64,000 nucleotides of DNA from Hydrogenophaga intermedia. Its GTDB lineage: Bacteria; Pseudomonadota; Gammaproteobacteria; Burkholderiales; Burkholderiaceae_C. The position numbers were made by a program, and so were the translations under genes. The stretch spans positions 62,001 through 126,000 of the forward strand of contig NZ_JAMBNO010000007.1 of assembly GCF_023715105.1 (NCBI RefSeq), read 5' to 3'. Below, in pieces: positions 23,165 to 31,473 of this stretch. Under the pieces are notes generated by a model, which saw only the letters and a program-made list of their open reading frames with translations, did no database searches and was not told the origin of the DNA. Every line of letters begins with the position of its first letter. The stretch's first letter is position 1.

Positions 23165-24571
23165 ATGCCCACCGACACGCCCCGCCCCCTGGATATTGAC
23201 GCCACCACCGGTGCACCGCGCCCCACTTGGGCCCAGACGCTGCGCGTCTACCTGGAGCCAGCCAGCCAGCGCATGTTCGCGCTCGGCTTTTCGGCCGGCC
23301 TGCCGCTGCTGCTGGTGCTGGGCACGCTGAGCTTTCGCCTGCGCGAGGCCGGCATCGACCGCACCACCATTGGCTACCTGAGCTGGGTCGGCCTGGCCTA
23401 CGGCTTCAAGTGGTGCTGGGCGCCGCTGGTGGACCGGCTGCCGATCCCGTTGCTCACGCGCGCGCTCGGGCGTCGTCGCAGCTGGCTTCTGCTGTCGCAG
23501 TTGTGCATCGCAGCCGCGCTGGTGGGCATGGCGCTGGTCGATCCGCGGCAGGGCCTGGATCTGGTGGTGTGGTGCGCGCTCGCGGTGGCCTTTGCCTCGG
23601 CCACGCAGGACATTGCGCTCGACGCCTTCCGCATCGAATCGGCCGACGCGCAGCGCCAGGGGGCGCTGGCCGCCACCTACCAGACGGGTTACCGGTTGGC
23701 GATGATCTGGGCCGGCGCGGGCGTGCTGTGGATCGCTGCGCGCAACGAGATTGCGGGCGGCGGCTACCAGCAAGCGGGCTGGACGGCAGCGTACCTGGTG
23801 ATGGCCGCAAGCATGGCGGTGGGCGTGCTCACGGTCCTGTTCTCGCGCGAGCCGGTGCGTGTGGAGCTGCCGCCTGCGCGCGGTGCCGCCGAGTGGTTGC
23901 GCGGTGCACTGATCGAGCCGTTTGCGGACTTCCTGCGCCGCTACGGCAAGCAGGCAGTGCTCATTCTCGCGCTCATCGGTGTCTACCGCATCAGCGACGT
24001 GGTGATGGGGATCATGGCCAACCCTTTCTACGTGGACATGGGTTACACGAAAGACCAGGTGGCCGCGGTGAGCAAGTTCTACGGCGTGGTCATGACGCTG
24101 CTGGGCGCCTTCATCGGCGGCGCGCTGGCGATGCGCCTGGGTGTGATGCGCGTGCTGATGCTCGGTGCGGTGCTCTCGGCCGGCAGCAACCTGCTGTTCG
24201 CCTGGCTGGCCGGCGACCTGGGCCAGACCGCCAGCCTCAGCGCGCTGGTGTTCGTGATCTCGGCCGACAACCTCAGCGCCGGTGTGGCCTCGGCGGCTTT
24301 CATCGCCTACCTCTCCAGCCTCACGAACGTGAGCTACTCGGCCACGCAATACGCGCTGTTCAGTTCGATGATGCTGCTCGCTCCCAAGTGGGTGGCGGGC
24401 TACTCGGGCGCGTTCGTCGACGCGAACGGCTACGTGCCGTTCTTTCTGGGTACCGCGGCGCTGGGCTTGCCGGTGTTGCTGCTGGTGTGGTTGGCGACGC
24501 GTTGGCTGCCGGTACCCCAGGCGGCGGGCCTCAGCGCTGACTCACGAGCCACGCGCGAATCGCAGGCTTGA
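23165..24571 (+). CDS. ampG: AmpG-like muropeptide permease (MFS)
   Basis: Inner-membrane major facilitator protein of 468 residues with at least twelve hydrophobic segments. The N-terminal part (FALGFSAGLPLLLVLGTLSF, WVGLAYGFKWCWAPLVDRLP) is characteristic of AmpG, which imports GlcNAc-anhydroMurNAc peptides for cell-wall recycling and can thereby influence beta-lactamase induction. No ampD/ampR genes flank it. Its last 41 bp overlap, in antisense, the 3' end of the convergent acyl-CoA ligase gene. Confidence 0.85.
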   Translation: MPTDTPRPLDIDATTGAPRPTWAQTLRVYLEPASQRMFALGFSAGLPLLLVLGTLSFRLREAGIDRTTIGYLSWVGLAYGFKWCWAPLVDRLPIPLLTRALGRRRSWLLLSQLCIAAALVGMALVDPRQGLDLVVWCALAVAFASATQDIALDAFRIESADAQRQGALAATYQTGYRLAMIWAGAGVLWIAARNEIAGGGYQQAGWTAAYLVMAASMAVGVLTVLFSREPVRVELPPARGAAEWLRGALIEPFADFLRRYGKQAVLILALIGVYRISDVVMGIMANPFYVDMGYTKDQVAAVSKFYGVVMTLLGAFIGGALAMRLGVMRVLMLGAVLSAGSNLLFAWLAGDLGQTASLSALVFVISADNLSAGVASAAFIAYLSSLTNVSYSATQYALFSSMMLLAPKWVAGYSGAFVDANGYVPFFLGTAALGLPVLLLVWLATRWLPVPQAAGLSADSRATRESQA

Positions 24572-26030
24572 CCACCTTGCCCAGCGCGGTGCGCGGCAGC
24601 GCGTCCACGCGGTGCCACATGCGCGGCCATTTGTAGCGCGCCAGCCGGCCGTGCAGCGAGGCCTCCACGCCGCTGGTCCAGTCGTCCACAGGCGCGGTCT
24701 CGCGCAGCACCACCACCGCCACGCAGACCTCGCCCCATCGCTCATCGGGCCGTCCCACCACGGCGCACTCGGCCACCCAGGGGTGTTCGGCGAGCAATTG
24801 CTCGATCTCGGCCGGGTAGATGTTCTCGCCGCCCGAGATGATCATGTCCTTGGAGCGGCCCACCACCACGTAGTGGCCTTCGGCCTCCTGGCGCGCGAGG
24901 TCACCGCTGTGGAAGAAGCCCTCGCTGTCCACCGCGTCGACGTCGGGCCAGTAGAGCTGGGCGACGTTGGGTGCGCGCACGCAGATCTCGCCCACGCGGC
25001 CGCGCGCCACCGGCTCGCCTTGCTCGTCCACCAGCTTCACCTCCACGCCGGGCGCCGGCCAGCCGCACGAGCCCACCAGCTCCATGGCGCGATCGGGCCC
25101 GAGCGCGATCGAGAACGGCCCGGTCTCGGTGCTGCCGTACACGTTGCAGACCGGCACGCCGCGCGCGTGGCAGGCACGCAGCAGTTCGGCCGGCAGCAGG
25201 CTGGAGCCGGCCCAGATGGCACGCAGGCACGACAGGTCCACCGCGGACCAGTGCGGGTGTTGCAGCAGCGCCTGCAGCGTGGCGGGCACCTGCAGCGTGA
25301 GCGTCGGTCGTTCGCGTGCGATGGTGTCGAGCACGGCGCCGGGGTCGAAGCGACGGTGCAGCAGCACGCGCGCACCCATCGAGAGCGCAGGCAGTGTCTG
25401 AATGCACAGCCCACCCACATGGAACAACGGCAGCGCAGTGAGCACGGAGTCGTGGGCGCTCATGGCCTGCACCTGCGCTGCGATGGCCATGTTGGCCAAC
25501 AGGTTGGCTTGCGTGTGCACCGCACCCTTGGGATCGCCCGTGGTGCCCGAGGTGTAGACGATCAGCGCCGCGTCGCTCGCGCGGCCCTGGTCGACCACGG
25601 GTTCATCGGGTGTGAGGTCCAGCGATTCGATCGCCACCGCCTGCAGGCCTTCGGCTGCGGCCAGCGCGCGCGCGGGCTCGGCAAACGCGTCGTCGTGCAG
25701 CAGCAGCAGGGGAGCGCAGTCGTCCAGGATGGTCGCCCACTCGGCGGGCGCCAGCCGGTAATTGAGCGGCACCAGCACCGCGCCCCGCAGGCCGAGCGCG
25801 AACAGCAGCACCAGCTGTGCCGGGTGATTGAACCCCAGCCAGGCCACCCGCAGCCCGCGCTCCACCGGCAGCGCACGCGCCATGGCATGTGCGCGTTCGG
25901 CGAGCGTGGCGTAGTCCAGCCGCTGCCAGCGCGGGTCGGCGCCATCCCACTGCAGGGCGGTGTGGTGGGCGTGGCTGGCCGCGCGCTGTGCCAGCAGCCC
26001 ACCCAGGGTGATCGCAGGTTGCGGTGCCAT
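24531..26030 (-). CDS. AMP-forming acyl-CoA ligase family enzyme
   Basis: ANL-superfamily adenylating enzyme, 499 residues. The P-loop-like motif IVYTSGTTGDPKGAV is at about residues 156-170, the adenine-binding GSTETGP near 300, the hinge SGGENIYPAEIE near 405 and the catalytic lysine region RTALGKVVKPAI at the C-terminus. It resembles short/medium-chain acyl-CoA or benzoate-type CoA ligases; the substrate is not determinable. A TAAATT hexamer lies 7 nt before the ATG and there is no Shine-Dalgarno. It is divergent from the two-component operon and its 3' end overlaps ampG by 41 bp. Confidence 0.87.
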   Translation of the reverse strand: MAPQPAITLGGLLAQRAASHAHHTALQWDGADPRWQRLDYATLAERAHAMARALPVERGLRVAWLGFNHPAQLVLLFALGLRGAVLVPLNYRLAPAEWATILDDCAPLLLLHDDAFAEPARALAAAEGLQAVAIESLDLTPDEPVVDQGRASDAALIVYTSGTTGDPKGAVHTQANLLANMAIAAQVQAMSAHDSVLTALPLFHVGGLCIQTLPALSMGARVLLHRRFDPGAVLDTIARERPTLTLQVPATLQALLQHPHWSAVDLSCLRAIWAGSSLLPAELLRACHARGVPVCNVYGSTETGPFSIALGPDRAMELVGSCGWPAPGVEVKLVDEQGEPVARGRVGEICVRAPNVAQLYWPDVDAVDSEGFFHSGDLARQEAEGHYVVVGRSKDMIISGGENIYPAEIEQLLAEHPWVAECAVVGRPDERWGEVCVAVVVLRETAPVDDWTSGVEASLHGRLARYKWPRMWHRVDALPRTALGKVVKPAIRAWLVSQR

Positions 26031-26120
26031 TTACGTTAATTTACGAGGGCGCCAGGCGCGCGACATGCCGATTGTTCAACATGGCGCGACGCCACAACAC
26101 CCCTGGCTACACTGATCCGC

Positions 26121-26840
26121 ATGACGACCTCCCGACTCCTGATGATCGAAGACGACGCCCGGCTGGCCCAGATGGTGCAGGCCTACCTGGCGCAATCGGG
26201 CTTCGAGGTGACCCACGCCGCCGATGGCGAGGCCGGCCTGGCCCAGTTGCCGCTGGTGCAGCCCGAACTCGTCATTCTGGACCTGATGATGCCCGGTATC
26301 GACGGCCTCGAAGTGTGCCGCCGCATCCGCGCACTGAACAACGAGCAGGCGCGTGTGCCGGTGCTCATGCTCACCGCCAAGGGCGATCCGATGGACCGCA
26401 TCATTGGACTCGAATTGGGCGCCGACGACTACCTGCCCAAACCCTTCGAGCCTCGCGAACTGCTGGCGCGGGTGCGCGCCGTGTTGCGCCGGCGCGCGGA
26501 CGCGGGGGGCGCCGGCGCGGCGCGCAGCACGCCGGTGCTGCGTTTCGGCTCGCTCGAGATCGACCGCGACGCGCGCACCGTGACGGTGGGCGAGCAGGTG
26601 GCCGAGCTCACCTCCTACCAGTTCGACCTGCTCGTGGCCATGGCCGAGCGCGCCGGGCGCGTGCTCACGCGCGACCAGATCATGGAGGCCGTGCGAGGCC
26701 GCGAGCTCGAGGCATTCGACCGCTCGATCGACGTGCACATCGGCCGCATCCGCAGCGCCATCGAGGTGGACAGCAAGAACCCCAAACGCATCCTGACGGT
26801 ACGCGGCGTCGGCTACGTTTTTGCCAAACAGCAAGACTGA
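26121..26840 (+). CDS. OmpR-family response regulator
   Basis: Transcription factor of 239 residues with a receiver domain (acidic pocket EDD at residues 10-12, phospho-acceptor D54 in VILDLMMPG, lysine in YLPKPFEPREL) and a C-terminal winged helix ending RILTVRGVGYVFAKQ. Close to RstA/OmpR types. A TACACT hexamer ends 7 nt before the ATG with no ribosome site between, so translation may be leaderless. The sensor kinase follows after 2 bp. The regulated genes are unknown. Confidence 0.93.
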   Translation: MTTSRLLMIEDDARLAQMVQAYLAQSGFEVTHAADGEAGLAQLPLVQPELVILDLMMPGIDGLEVCRRIRALNNEQARVPVLMLTAKGDPMDRIIGLELGADDYLPKPFEPRELLARVRAVLRRRADAGGAGAARSTPVLRFGSLEIDRDARTVTVGEQVAELTSYQFDLLVAMAERAGRVLTRDQIMEAVRGRELEAFDRSIDVHIGRIRSAIEVDSKNPKRILTVRGVGYVFAKQQD

Positions 26841-26842
26841 CG

Positions 26843-28081
26843 ATGGCCTTCGGACAGCGCCTGTACCTGCGCATCTGGCTGGCCGTGGTGGCTGCGGTGA
26901 CGGTCGTCACGCTGGTCGTGGGTTGGCTGTGGCAGCAAGCGCTCGAGCGTGATCGCGCCGAGCGCGAAGCGCGCGTCACGCGCACCATCATCATCGAGAA
27001 CGCGGCCGGCGACGTGCTGGGCGACGCGCCGGCGCGGGCCGAACGCATCCCGGGTGTGGGGTGGCGCTTCGAGGTCGTGATGAGAGACGGCGAGAAGCTC
27101 TACGTGCTGCTGCCGCGCTCCAACAACCGGCCCAGCAACCCCGGCAGCCGCGCGCCGGCCTGGCTGCTCACGCCAGCGGGCTTTGCCTGGCTGCTCGGGA
27201 TGGTGGCGGTGGCGGTGGCGCTCGGGGCCTATCCCATCGTGCGCCGCCTCACACGTCGCCTGGAGACCCTGCAAAAGGGCGTGGAGCGTTGGGGTGCGGG
27301 GGACTTGTCGGCCCGCATGCCGGTGACGGGTGAGGACGAGGTGGCCTTTCTGGCCGAGCGGTTCAACACCGCTGCCGAGCGCGTGCAGTCCCTGCTGCAG
27401 GCGCACAAGCGCTTGCTGGCCAACGCGTCACACGAACTGCGCTCGCCGTTGGCGCGCATCCGCATGGGCCTGGCGCTGGTGGGCGACGATCCGGCCCACC
27501 GGGCCCAACGCGCCGAGATCGCGCGCAGCATCGAGGAGCTTGATCAACTGATCGACGAAATCCTGCTCGCCAGCCGCTTGGACTTGCGCGACGCGGCAGA
27601 CCCAGTGGCCTTCGGCGCGCAGGAGGACGTGGACCTGCTCGGCCTGGCCGCCGAAGAGTGCGCGCGCACCGGTGCCGAGCTCGACGTGGCGCCCGACGTG
27701 GGCGAACTCGTGGTCCACGGCCATGCGCGCCTGCTGCGCCGCGTGGTGCGCAACCTGCTGGAAAACGCTCGGCGCTACGGGCGCGGGGCCGGCAAGGCCG
27801 ACGCCGAGGTGCGCTTGACCCTGGCGCGCCAGGGGGCCGTGCCTCGCGTGGTGCTGGCGGTGGAAGATCGCGGGCCGGGCGTCCCGCACGAGCTGCGAGA
27901 ACAGATCTTCGAGCCCTTCTACCGCCTGCCCGGTGCCAGCGAAAGCGAAGGGGGCGTTGGCCTCGGGCTGTCGCTGGTGCGCACCATCGTGGCGCGCCAC
28001 GGCGGCACCGTGCACTGCGAGGACCGCCCGGGCGGTGGGGCCCGATTCGTGGTGTCGTTGCCGGTGGCGGCGCGCGCCTGA
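26843..28081 (+). CDS. Sensor histidine kinase
   Basis: Membrane sensor of 412 residues partnering the preceding regulator. It has a first membrane helix (about 8-30, IWLAVVAAVTVVTLVVGWLW), a short periplasmic domain of about 80 residues, a second helix (about 118-137), a HAMP linker, a HisKA domain with H197 in NASHELRSPLAR and an ATPase domain with N box NLLENARRYG, G1 DRGPGVP and G2 GVGLGLSL. Topology resembles RstB/CpxA-type sensors. ATG at 26843 is 2 bp after the regulator stop. The stimulus is not evident. Confidence 0.93.
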   Translation: MAFGQRLYLRIWLAVVAAVTVVTLVVGWLWQQALERDRAEREARVTRTIIIENAAGDVLGDAPARAERIPGVGWRFEVVMRDGEKLYVLLPRSNNRPSNPGSRAPAWLLTPAGFAWLLGMVAVAVALGAYPIVRRLTRRLETLQKGVERWGAGDLSARMPVTGEDEVAFLAERFNTAAERVQSLLQAHKRLLANASHELRSPLARIRMGLALVGDDPAHRAQRAEIARSIEELDQLIDEILLASRLDLRDAADPVAFGAQEDVDLLGLAAEECARTGAELDVAPDVGELVVHGHARLLRRVVRNLLENARRYGRGAGKADAEVRLTLARQGAVPRVVLAVEDRGPGVPHELREQIFEPFYRLPGASESEGGVGLGLSLVRTIVARHGGTVHCEDRPGGGARFVVSLPVAARA

Positions 28082-28091
28082 GCAGCTGTTC

Positions 28092-28131
28092 CGACGCCCG
28101 CTTCCCCCAGTTGGGGGATGGATCGGCGTCG
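28092..28131 (+). other. Long two-part hairpin after the sensor kinase
   Basis: Outer perfect stem CGACGCC (28092-28098) / GGCGTCG (28125-28131) encloses an inner stem CCCCC-AGTT-GGGGG (28104-28117). It begins 11 bp after the kinase stop and is not followed by a T-run, so it may be an mRNA 3'-end stabiliser, a Rho-independent-like pause, or part of the neighbouring noncoding RNA. Confidence 0.5.
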
Positions 28132-28149
28132 TGCTGACCCGCACAATAG

Positions 28150-28310
28150 TGGCGTTGCTGTCACAACGCCCTCCCAACGAGAGCCAGCATCCGGTTTGAG
28201 CGCCGTGGAGCAAGAGTTGTCCGGCGCATCGAAGAACGCGTGATCCGGTCTCCCAACGACGTCCTTCCAAGGACTTGAGAAAGCCACCGCGCAAGCGGTG
28301 GCTTTTTTTT
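28150..28310 (+). ncRNA. Candidate small RNA with several hairpins and its own terminator
   Basis: This noncoding stretch contains hairpins GGCGTTG/CAACGCC (28151-28170), GCGCCG/CGGCGC (28200-28227, 16-nt loop) and GTCCT/AGGAC (28261-28273) before a strong terminator at 28281-28310. The decamer CTCCCAACGA occurs twice in it (28171-28180 and 28250-28259), outside the stems; its CUCCC could pair with Shine-Dalgarno sequences. A CACAAT hexamer at 28142-28147 is a possible -10, which would put the start slightly inside the first hairpin. No open frame with coding character is present. It could alternatively be the 3' UTR of the two-component operon. No known RNA family was recognised. Confidence 0.4.
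28281..28310 (+). terminator. Strong Rho-independent terminator
   Basis: Perfect 10-bp stem AAGCCACCGC / GCGGTGGCTT with GCAA tetraloop, followed by an eight-T run (28303-28310). Oriented for + strand transcription, ending either the two-component operon or the candidate small RNA. It lies 14 bp before the stop of the convergent 4,6-dehydratase gene, for which the reverse-strand T-run is poor. Confidence 0.9.
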
Positions 28311-28323
28311 GGCCCGCTGGCGG

Positions 28324-30306
28324 TTACACCGGTGCCGGCCGGGTGGCGGGGGCGTCGACCTCGTCGGGGGTGGAGTGCAGCCAGTCCACCACCTCACCTG
28401 TGGGTTGATAGCCCTGCACCACGCGCTGCAGCAAGGCGCGCAGTGCCGGCACATCGTTGGCGAGCAGCGTGGCGTCGAACTGCGCTAGCAGGTCCATCAG
28501 CTCGTCGTGGGGAATCTGTGCTTCGCGCGCGCGCCAGATGCGTGGGTGGCTCGTGGGCTGGGGGTCGTCGCCGATGAGCAGTTCTTCGTAGAGCTTCTCG
28601 CCCGGCCGCAGCCCCGTGACGCGGATCTCGATCTGGCCCCAAGGCTGATCGGCGCTTTTCACTTGCAGGCCCGAGAGTTCGATCATGCGCACCGCGAGGT
28701 CCATGATGCGCACCGGCTCGCCCATGTCGAGCACGAACACCTCGCCGCCCTCGGCCATGGCGCCGGCCTGGATCACGAGTTGCGCGGCCTCGGGGATGGT
28801 CATGAAGAAACGCGTGATGTCCGGGTGCGTGACGGTGATCGGACCGCCGGCGGCAATCTGCTCGCGAAACAGCGGCACCACCGAACCGCTGGAGCCCAGC
28901 ACGTTGCCAAAGCGCACCATGCTGAAGCGCGTGCGACCGGCGTGCTGTTCCGCCAGCGCCTGCAACACCAGCTCGGCCAGGCGCTTGCTGGCGCCCATGA
29001 TGTTGGTGGGGCGCACGGCCTTGTCGGTGCTGATGAGCACGAAGTGGCGCACGCCCGCGGTCAGCGCCGCACGCGCCGTGACCCAGGTGCCCCACACGTT
29101 GTTGCGCAGGCCCTGCACCGCGTTGTGCTCCACCAGTGGCACGTGCTTGTAGGCGGCGGCATGGTAGAGCGTGTGCGGCTTCCAGGCGCCAAGGATCTGC
29201 GACATGCGTGCCTCGTCCTGCACCGAGGCCAGCAAGGGAACGAGTTCCACCGCGTCGTGCCCCAGGCGGCGCTGCAGTTCCTGGTGGATGGCGTAGAGCG
29301 CGAACTCGCTCTGCTCGATCAGCAGCAGCGTGCGTGGGCGCAGGTCGGCGATCTGGCGGCACAACTCGCTGCCGATGCTGCCGCCCGCGCCGGTGACGGC
29401 AACCACCCGGTCGTGAATCAGGCGCTCGAGCAGCGCGGGCTCGGGCGCGACCGGCTCGCGGCCCAGCAAATCCTCGATCTCGAGTTCGCGCAGGTCGTCG
29501 AGGTTGATGCGGCCCGCGGCCAGATCGGCCACGCCCGGCAGCGTGCGCACGTGCAGCGGCAGGTGGCGCAGCGACTCGATGATGTCGCGCCGCCGTTGGC
29601 GCGAGGCGGACGGGATCGCGAGCAACACGTCGGTGACGCCGAGGTCGGTGATCAGATCGGCCAGGCGCGTGGGCGGGTACACGTTGCGCCCATCGAGGCT
29701 GTTGCCCTGCAGCCGGCTGTCATCGTCAACGAAACCGAGCAGGCGGTGCTCGGGGCTGCGCGCCAGGGCCGCCGCGAGCTGCCGGCCGGCGGTTCCCGCG
29801 CCATAGATCAGCACGCCGGGCTGCTCACGCCGCCTGAGCAGGTTGCGGTAGAGGCCACCCAGCCACAGCCGCACGAACAAGCGGCTCAGGCCCACGAAGA
29901 CGAACAGCAGCAGGGGCTGGATGATGCCCACCGAGCGCGGCACCCCGGGCACGCTGATGACGGTGAACACGGTGGCGTAGAACAGACCGTACAGCGCCAT
30001 CGCCTGGCCAAGGCTCAGCGTGGCGTTCCAGCCGGCGTAGCGGAAGATGGCGCGGTACAGGCCGAAGCGGATGAACAGCGGAATCGCGATCAGCACCGAG
30101 CCGATGACAGGCCACAGATAGGGCGGCTCCAGGCGCAGCCAGACCTCCAGGCGCAGGTAGAGGGCGATCCAGACGGCGAGCACGCACAGGGCCACATCGA
30201 CCGTGACCGCCAGCGCGCGCTTGGCCAGCCGTGGCATGTTGAGGAGTGCGCCGGACAGGCCGTCGTCCGTCGCGCCGAGCTGTGGCAGCGGGTCGGGTCG
30301 GCTCAT
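28324..30306 (-). CDS. WbpM/CapD-like nucleotide-sugar 4,6-dehydratase, membrane-bound
   Basis: Large membrane-anchored dehydratase (660 residues, normal for WbpM/FlaA1-long forms) that should convert UDP-GlcNAc to UDP-4-keto-6-deoxy-GlcNAc. Four N-terminal membrane helices (about 30-150) precede a first Rossmann region (VLIYGAGTAGRQLA) and the catalytic Rossmann domain starting TGAGGSIGSELCRQI (about residue 304). The catalytic tyrosine of ordinary SDRs is replaced by methionine in TNIMGASKR (M437, K441), the Ser-Met-Lys arrangement known in WbpM-type enzymes. Last gene of the minus-strand arm; it overlaps the acetyltransferase stop region by 4 bp. Confidence 0.92.
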   Translation of the reverse strand: MSRPDPLPQLGATDDGLSGALLNMPRLAKRALAVTVDVALCVLAVWIALYLRLEVWLRLEPPYLWPVIGSVLIAIPLFIRFGLYRAIFRYAGWNATLSLGQAMALYGLFYATVFTVISVPGVPRSVGIIQPLLLFVFVGLSRLFVRLWLGGLYRNLLRRREQPGVLIYGAGTAGRQLAAALARSPEHRLLGFVDDDSRLQGNSLDGRNVYPPTRLADLITDLGVTDVLLAIPSASRQRRRDIIESLRHLPLHVRTLPGVADLAAGRINLDDLRELEIEDLLGREPVAPEPALLERLIHDRVVAVTGAGGSIGSELCRQIADLRPRTLLLIEQSEFALYAIHQELQRRLGHDAVELVPLLASVQDEARMSQILGAWKPHTLYHAAAYKHVPLVEHNAVQGLRNNVWGTWVTARAALTAGVRHFVLISTDKAVRPTNIMGASKRLAELVLQALAEQHAGRTRFSMVRFGNVLGSSGSVVPLFREQIAAGGPITVTHPDITRFFMTIPEAAQLVIQAGAMAEGGEVFVLDMGEPVRIMDLAVRMIELSGLQVKSADQPWGQIEIRVTGLRPGEKLYEELLIGDDPQPTSHPRIWRAREAQIPHDELMDLLAQFDATLLANDVPALRALLQRVVQGYQPTGEVVDWLHSTPDEVDAPATRPAPV

Positions 30307-30884
30307 GCGCGCCCCTCCCCGGGCATGACAACGGCGTCGTCGGGCAGATTCACGCCATAGCCAAGCGACGCACCAGCCTGCAGCCAGCCGCGCGCCCCCA
30401 ACGTGGTGCCGCCGGCCATGGCCGCGTTGGCGCCCAGGTGTCCGTGGTCCGCCACCCGGGCATGGTGATCGACCACCGCGCCGACATTGACGATCACGCC
30501 CTGGCCCAGGGTGGCCTCGGTGCCGACGATGGCCAGCGCCATCACGGCGCAGCCTTCACCCAGGGACGCACTGGGCGACACGCAGGCGCGCGGATGGACC
30601 ACTGTGGCGCATGTCAGACCGGCAGCCCGGGCTTGCACCATCAGCCGTTCGCGAACGCGGTTGTTGCCAATGGCGATGTGCACTGAGGTAACGCCACGTG
30701 CGGCCAACGACGGGAGTTCGCTTGTCGGGCCCCAGACCGGAACGCCTATCACCTCGGTGCCCGGTGGCAACTGGTCGTCCAGGAAAGCCATCACCTCATG
30801 GGTGCCTGCCAGCCGGGCGGCTTCCAGCACGCTGCGGCCGTGGCCACCCGCACCCACGATCACAAGGGCAGACGCGCGGCTCAT
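30303..30884 (-). CDS. NeuD/PglD-family sugar O/N-acetyltransferase
   Basis: Left-handed beta-helix acyltransferase of 193 residues. The N-terminal Rossmann-like half carries VIVGAGGHGRSVLEAA, and the C-terminal hexapeptide-repeat half (about 95-180) contains ATVVHPRACVSPSASLGEGC and GVIVNVGAVVDHH with the catalytic histidine pair. ATG at 30884 has an AGGGGG ribosome site; a GTG 18 bp upstream is less likely. PglD-type enzymes acetylate 4-amino groups of UDP-sugars, but no aminotransferase that would make such a substrate is present in the window, so O-acetylation is equally possible. Confidence 0.87.
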   Translation of the reverse strand: MSRASALVIVGAGGHGRSVLEAARLAGTHEVMAFLDDQLPPGTEVIGVPVWGPTSELPSLAARGVTSVHIAIGNNRVRERLMVQARAAGLTCATVVHPRACVSPSASLGEGCAVMALAIVGTEATLGQGVIVNVGAVVDHHARVADHGHLGANAAMAGGTTLGARGWLQAGASLGYGVNLPDDAVVMPGEGRA

Positions 30885-30912
30885 CGAACCCCCTGCAGGC
30901 ACCGTGGCGTGC

Positions 30913-31473
30913 TCAATGCTGTACCCCTTCGCGCCGCAGCACCTTCACCGCGGTGAGCCACAGGATGCGCAGGTCGAACCCCAGGCTGCGTCGGCGCAGG
31001 TATTCGGCGTCCAGCGCCACCTTCTGGGGAATCGGCAACTCATCGCGCCCGTTGATCTGCGCCCAGCCCGTGAGGCCGGGCACCAGCGCGTGCACACCGG
31101 CTTCGGTCCGCAGGGCGATCAGGTCGTCCTGGTTGAACAAGGCGGGGCGCGGGCCGACGAAGCTCATGTCGCCTTTGAGGATGCTCCACAGCTGGGGCAG
31201 CTCATCCAGGCTGCTTTTGCGCAGGTACGGCCCGATGGGCGTGAGCCAGCGTGCCGGGTCGTCCAGCAGGTGCGTCGCCACCGCGGGCGTGTCGGTGCGC
31301 ATGCTGCGGAACTTGGGCATCTTGAAGAGGCGGTTGTGGCGGCCCACGCGGTCGCTCCAGTAGAGGGCGGGGCCGGGGGAGGTCAGGCGCACGGCGAGCG
31401 CGATCAGCGCAATGGGCAGCAGCAAGGCCAGCGCGGCGGGAACGGCCAGCGCCAGATCAAACAGGCGCTTCAT
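30913..31473 (-). CDS. Initiating phosphoglycosyl transferase (PglC/WcaJ-type sugar transferase)
   Basis: Monotopic membrane enzyme of 186 residues that transfers the first sugar-1-phosphate to undecaprenyl phosphate. It has the N-terminal reentrant helix (LALAVPAALALLLPIALIAL), then DRVGRHNRLFKMPKFRSM, the catalytic Asp-Glu in LRKSSLDELPQLWSIL, and SFVGPRPAL, all diagnostic of the bacterial sugar transferase family. It is the short PglC-like form without the long N-terminal membrane domain of WcaJ/WbaP. The ATG overlaps the stop of the upstream epimerase gene by 4 bp. It defines the locus as a lipid-linked assembly pathway. Confidence 0.92.
   Translation of the reverse strand: MKRLFDLALAVPAALALLLPIALIALAVRLTSPGPALYWSDRVGRHNRLFKMPKFRSMRTDTPAVATHLLDDPARWLTPIGPYLRKSSLDELPQLWSILKGDMSFVGPRPALFNQDDLIALRTEAGVHALVPGLTGWAQINGRDELPIPQKVALDAEYLRRRSLGFDLRILWLTAVKVLRREGVQH

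Noticed and set aside
24531-24571. 41-bp overlap between ampG and the convergent ligase gene as a sequencing error
   Set aside because: Both frames keep family-typical C-termini, so the antisense overlap appears real.
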